From contig JBJHBH010000018.1 in assembly GCA_050485365.1 (NCBI GenBank), positions 1-43,220 of the forward strand: a stretch of 43,220 bases of DNA, in the 5' to 3' direction. The DNA is from JARFUG01 sp050485365 (GTDB lineage: Bacteria; Desulfobacterota; Desulfuromonadia; Desulfuromonadales; JACZKF01). The position numbers and the translations under genes were made by a program. The stretch's first letter is position 1. Every line of letters begins with the position of its first letter. Below are positions 39,791 through 43,220 of this stretch, one piece after another. A model generated the notes under the pieces. That model searched no databases. It was not told the origin of the DNA and saw only the letters and a list, made by a program, of their open reading frames with translations.

Positions 39791-39800
39791 AGGAGTTTTC

Positions 39801-42788
39801 ATGCCCTGGAGAATTGAAGTCGGTCTGAAGGACGGTGTACGAGACGCCCGCGGCGAGCGGGTGCGGCGCGAGATCCGTGAGCACCTCGGCATCGCCCTGG
39901 AATCGGTGCGTACCATCGACGTCTACACCGTCGACGCCGACCTGAGCGCCGATGAGGTCGCTGCCGCCGCAGACGGTCCCTTTTCCGACCCGGTGATCCA
40001 GAAAACCGCCGTCGACCGCCCGCTGGCAGAGCGCTTCGACATCCTCATCGAAGTCGGCTACCGCCCCGGGGTGACCGACAACGTGGGGCGCACCGCCCGC
40101 GAGGCGATTCAGTACCTGACGGGGCGTCCCTTCGCGCAAGGGGAGGGGGTCTACACCTCGGTGCAGTACCTGCTCACCGGCGCCGTCGACGAAGAGGCGG
40201 CCGAGCGTATCGTCTCGGGCTTTCTCGCCAACGGCCTCATCCAGCGCTGGACCATCGTCCCCTTCGCGCGCTTCGACGCGAAAAAGGGGCTCCCCGCCGC
40301 CGTCCCCAAGGTCGACGTCGGATCGCAGGACAGAGCCGGCGCCCGTGAGATCGATCTCGACGTCTCCGACGAAGAGCTCCTTCGCATCAGCCGCGACGGG
40401 ATGCTCGCCCTCAACCTCGAAGAGATGAAGACGATCCGCGACTACGTGGCCGACCCCGAGGTGCGCAAGCGCCGCGCCGCCGTCGGGCTCGGCGACAAGC
40501 TCACCGACGCCGAGCTCGAAGCCCTCGCCCAGACGTGGAGCGAGCACTGCAAGCACAAGATCTTCGCCGCGCGCATCGAATACGACGACGGGGAGGGGAA
40601 TCGCGAGACGATCGACTCGCTCTTCAAGAGCTGCATCGTCAAGGCGACCGCCGACATCCGCGAGAAGATGGGTGAGAAGGATATCTGCCTCTCGGTCTTC
40701 AAGGACAACGCCGGCGTCATCCGCTTCAACGACGAGTGGAGCCTCGTCTTCAAGGCAGAGACCCACAACTCCCCCAGCGCTCTGGACCCTTACGGCGGGG
40801 CGCTCACCGGCATCGTCGGGGTCAACCGCGACTCCTTCGGCACCGGGCAGGGGGCGCGGCTGATGTTCAACACCGACGTTTTCTGCTTCGCTTCCCCCTT
40901 CTACGACAAGCCCCTGCCGCCGCGCCTTCTGCATCCTCGGCGCATCTTCGAGGGGGTCGTCGAAGGGGTGGAGCACGGCGGCAACAAGAGCGGCATCCCG
41001 ACGGTGAACGGCTCCATCGTCTTCGATGAGCGCTTCGCCGGAAAGCCCCTCGTCTACTGCGGCACCGGCGCCATCATGCCGGCGATCGTCAACGGCCGCC
41101 CCGGGCACGAGAAGCAGGCCCATGTGGGCGACCGTATCGTCATGGTCGGCGGGCGCATCGGCAAGGACGGCATCCACGGCGCGACCTTCTCTTCCGAAGA
41201 GCTTCACGAGGGATCTCCCGTCACCGCGGTGCAGATCGGCGATCCCATCACCCAGAAGCGGATGTTCGACTTCCTGACGGTGGCCCGCGATCGCCATCTC
41301 TACAATTCGATCACCGACAACGGGGCAGGGGGGCTCTCCTCTTCGGTCGGGGAGATGGCCGAGGACACCGGCGGCTTCGAGATGCACCTCGACCGTGCGC
41401 CCCTCAAATATCCGGGGCTCGCCCCGTGGGAGATCCTCATCTCCGAGGCGCAGGAGCGCATGACGCTGGCCGTCCCACCCGGGAAAATCGACACCTTCCT
41501 CGCCCTGGCCAAGGAGATGGACGTCGAGGCGACGGATCTCGGTCAGTTCACCGACTCGGGATACTATCACTGCCTCTACGACGGAAAGACCGTCACCTAT
41601 CTGGAGATGGAGTTCATCCACAAGGGGGTTCCCCAGTTGGTGATCCCCGCACGCTGGGAAGATCGCGGCCACACCGAGCCCGAGCTCGCTCCGCCCGCCG
41701 ATCTCGCCGAGGCCCTCAAGGGGCTCCTCGGGCGGCTCAACGTCTGCTCCAAGGAGAGCGTGGTGCGCCGCTACGACCACGAGGTGCAGGCCGGAACCAT
41801 CGTCAAGCCCCTGGTCGGCGTTGCTGACGACGGGCCGTCGGATGCCGCCGTGCTGCGCCCGCTTTTCGACTCCTTCGAAGGGGTCGTCGTCGCCCACGGC
41901 ATTTGCCCGCGCTATAGCGACATCGACACCTACCACATGATGGCGTGCGCCATCGACGAGGGGCTGCGCAACTACGTGGCGACCGGCGGGCGCATCGATC
42001 ACGTCGCCGGCCTCGACAACTTCTGCTGGTGCGATCCGGTCAAGAGCGAGAAGACCCCCGACGGCGAGTACAAGGCCGCCCAGCTCGTGCGGGCCAACAA
42101 GGCGCTCTACGACTACTGCGTCGCCTTCGGCGTCCCCCTGATCTCGGGGAAGGATTCGATGAAGAACGACTACCAGATCGGCGACACCAAGATCTCCATC
42201 CCGCCGACGGTCCTCTTCTCGGTCATCGGAAAGATCGACGACGTGCGCAAGGCGGTCACCATGGACGTGAAGCGCCCCGGCGACCTCGTCTACCTTCTGG
42301 GGATCACCCGCGACGAGCTCGGCGCCTCCGAATACTACGACATGCTGGGGGAGCTGGGGGCCAACGTCCCCAAGGTCGACGCCGCCACGGCTCTGGAGCG
42401 CTACCGCACAGTGAACCGGGCGCAGGAGCAGGGGCTTATCGCCTCCTGCCACGACCTCTCCGAGGGGGGGATCGGCGTGGCGCTAGCCGAGAAGGCGTTC
42501 GCCGGCGGCTACGGCATCCGGGCCGATCTGCGCCGCGTCAAGACCGACGCGCCGATGCGCGACGACAAGCTCCTCTTCTCCGAGACGCCGAGCCGTTTTC
42601 TCGTCACGGTGCGCCCCGATCGCCGCGAGGCCTTCGAGGCCCTCTTCGCGGCGCAGGACTGCGCATGGATCGGCGAGGTGACCGAGGAGGCCGAGCTGCA
42701 TATCACGGCCGGGGAGGGGACGACCCTCGTGCGCGCCGACATCAACGAGCTCAAGGAGGCGTGGCAAGCGCCTCTCCGGGAGATGTAA
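39801..42788 (+). CDS. purL: FGAM synthase PurL with two N-terminal PurS-like domains
   Basis: A 995-residue phosphoribosylformylglycinamidine synthase synthetase subunit. Residues about 1-75 (WRIEVGLKDGVRDARGERV ... FSDPVIQ) and 80-155 (FDILIEVGYRPGVTDNVGR ... ANGLIQRWTI) each look like PurS, so the chain carries a built-in PurS pair. A linker domain and the PurL core follow: LAQTWSEHCKHKIF, FKAETHNSPSALDPYGGA, EHGGNKSGIPTVNG, VGGRIGKDGIHGATFSS and SCHDLSEGGIGVALAE. It converts FGAR to FGAM using ammonia from PurQ. It is longer than small PurL (about 750) and shorter than large PurL (about 1300), since the glutaminase is separate. AAGGAG precedes ATG 39801. Confidence 0.95.
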   Translation: MPWRIEVGLKDGVRDARGERVRREIREHLGIALESVRTIDVYTVDADLSADEVAAAADGPFSDPVIQKTAVDRPLAERFDILIEVGYRPGVTDNVGRTAREAIQYLTGRPFAQGEGVYTSVQYLLTGAVDEEAAERIVSGFLANGLIQRWTIVPFARFDAKKGLPAAVPKVDVGSQDRAGAREIDLDVSDEELLRISRDGMLALNLEEMKTIRDYVADPEVRKRRAAVGLGDKLTDAELEALAQTWSEHCKHKIFAARIEYDDGEGNRETIDSLFKSCIVKATADIREKMGEKDICLSVFKDNAGVIRFNDEWSLVFKAETHNSPSALDPYGGALTGIVGVNRDSFGTGQGARLMFNTDVFCFASPFYDKPLPPRLLHPRRIFEGVVEGVEHGGNKSGIPTVNGSIVFDERFAGKPLVYCGTGAIMPAIVNGRPGHEKQAHVGDRIVMVGGRIGKDGIHGATFSSEELHEGSPVTAVQIGDPITQKRMFDFLTVARDRHLYNSITDNGAGGLSSSVGEMAEDTGGFEMHLDRAPLKYPGLAPWEILISEAQERMTLAVPPGKIDTFLALAKEMDVEATDLGQFTDSGYYHCLYDGKTVTYLEMEFIHKGVPQLVIPARWEDRGHTEPELAPPADLAEALKGLLGRLNVCSKESVVRRYDHEVQAGTIVKPLVGVADDGPSDAAVLRPLFDSFEGVVVAHGICPRYSDIDTYHMMACAIDEGLRNYVATGGRIDHVAGLDNFCWCDPVKSEKTPDGEYKAAQLVRANKALYDYCVAFGVPLISGKDSMKNDYQIGDTKISIPPTVLFSVIGKIDDVRKAVTMDVKRPGDLVYLLGITRDELGASEYYDMLGELGANVPKVDAATALERYRTVNRAQEQGLIASCHDLSEGGIGVALAEKAFAGGYGIRADLRRVKTDAPMRDDKLLFSETPSRFLVTVRPDRREAFEALFAAQDCAWIGEVTEEAELHITAGEGTTLVRADINELKEAWQAPLREM

Positions 42789-42791
42789 ACC

Positions 42792-43220
42792 ATGGCCAAG
42801 GAAGTACGCGCCGTCGTCATCGCCGGCAACGGCACCAACTGCGAACGCGAAGTCGCCAACGCCTGCCGCCTGGCCGGCGCCGATGTCGCCGACATCGTCC
42901 ATATCGGAGAGCTCCTCGCGGGGCGGGTCCGGCTTGCCGACTACCACTTTCTCAACCTCGCCGGAGGTTTCCTCGACGGCGACGACCTCGGCAGCGCCAA
43001 GGCGGGGGCGAACCGCCTTCTGAACGCCGCCGTGCGCGGCACCCGCGAGCACCTCATCGATCAGCTGCGCCCCTTCATCGCCGACGGCAAGCTCGTCATG
43101 GGGGTGTGCAACGGCTTTCAGCTGATGGTCAAGATGGGGCTGCTGCCGGCCCTCGGGGGGGAGCTTCGCCAGAGCACCACCCTGACCCACAACGACGGCG
43201 GACGCTTCATCGACCGCTGG
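42792..43220 (+). CDS. purQ: FGAM synthase glutaminase subunit PurQ, 3' end outside window
   Basis: The first 143 residues of a class I glutamine amidotransferase: VRAVVIAGNGTNCEREVANAC at the N-terminus, FLNLAGGFLDGDDLGSAKAGA, and the nucleophile elbow VMGVCNGFQLMVKMGLLP with catalytic Cys. It supplies ammonia to PurL. It starts 3 nt after the purL stop, so the two are co-translated. The Glu-His part of the triad lies beyond the window edge. Confidence 0.96.
   Translation, partial: MAKEVRAVVIAGNGTNCEREVANACRLAGADVADIVHIGELLAGRVRLADYHFLNLAGGFLDGDDLGSAKAGANRLLNAAVRGTREHLIDQLRPFIADGKLVMGVCNGFQLMVKMGLLPALGGELRQSTTLTHNDGGRFIDRW

Noticed and set aside
39750..42452. A minus-strand open frame of 900 codons
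   Set aside because: Antisense shadow of purL, which has full-length family motifs.

Overview
The window is GC-rich, densely coded bacterial chromosome. Several features point to a Gram-negative member of the Desulfuromonadia (former Deltaproteobacteria): the gap-pgk-tpiA-secG-tRNA-Leu block, a FeoA-FeoA-FeoB iron(II) uptake operon, a lipoprotein Pal, a one-cysteine DksA-like factor, and PurL carrying PurS-like domains at its N-terminus with a separate PurQ. The lineage is an inference from gene content.

Layout. 1-7194 (minus strand): a GltA-type NAD(P) oxidoreductase cut by the window edge, a TIGR00300/ornithine cyclodeaminase-like protein, a DUF2267 protein, a PfkB-type phosphofructokinase, and a glycogen-debranching-type enzyme 12 nt downstream of a family 4 glycosyltransferase. 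7195-7605 is a promoter-containing gap. 7606-11280 (plus): feoA, feoA, feoB, a Cys-rich FeoB-associated peptide and an outer-membrane beta-barrel protein. 11509-15146: small metabolic genes on both strands. 15424-21864: a trehalose module (a beta-PGM/trehalose-6-P phosphatase fusion overlapping a GH65 phosphorylase gene), then ppsA.

21865-25300 is the accessory region and the most interesting part. Just after ppsA lie a candidate small transcript, a lower-GC hypothetical gene, a 59-bp sequence with the architecture of an integron attC recombination site, a second hypothetical gene, a truncated copy of a Y1/RAYT transposase gene, and an intact RAYT bounded by 24-bp imperfect inverted repeats. 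The region ends in a second, diverged copy of the last codons of ppsA plus its terminator. I read it as an integrase-less gene-cassette remnant later invaded by a RAYT element and bracketed by a duplicated ppsA tail.

25406-31498: zinc-less DksA-like factor, anchored protein, GspA/GspB pair, small secreted protein, pal, nitrilase-family amidase and alpha/beta hydrolase. 31578-35373 (minus): tRNA-Leu(GAG), secG, tpiA, pgk and gap with a clear sigma-70 promoter. 35577-43220 (plus): sensor histidine kinase, WalJ-like metallohydrolase, then purB-purL-purQ, the last cut by the window edge.

Functionally the core is central carbon flow (phosphofructokinase, GAPDH, PGK, TIM, PEP synthase), carbohydrate reserve handling (debranching enzyme, glycosyltransferase, trehalose module), iron uptake, envelope maintenance and purine synthesis.
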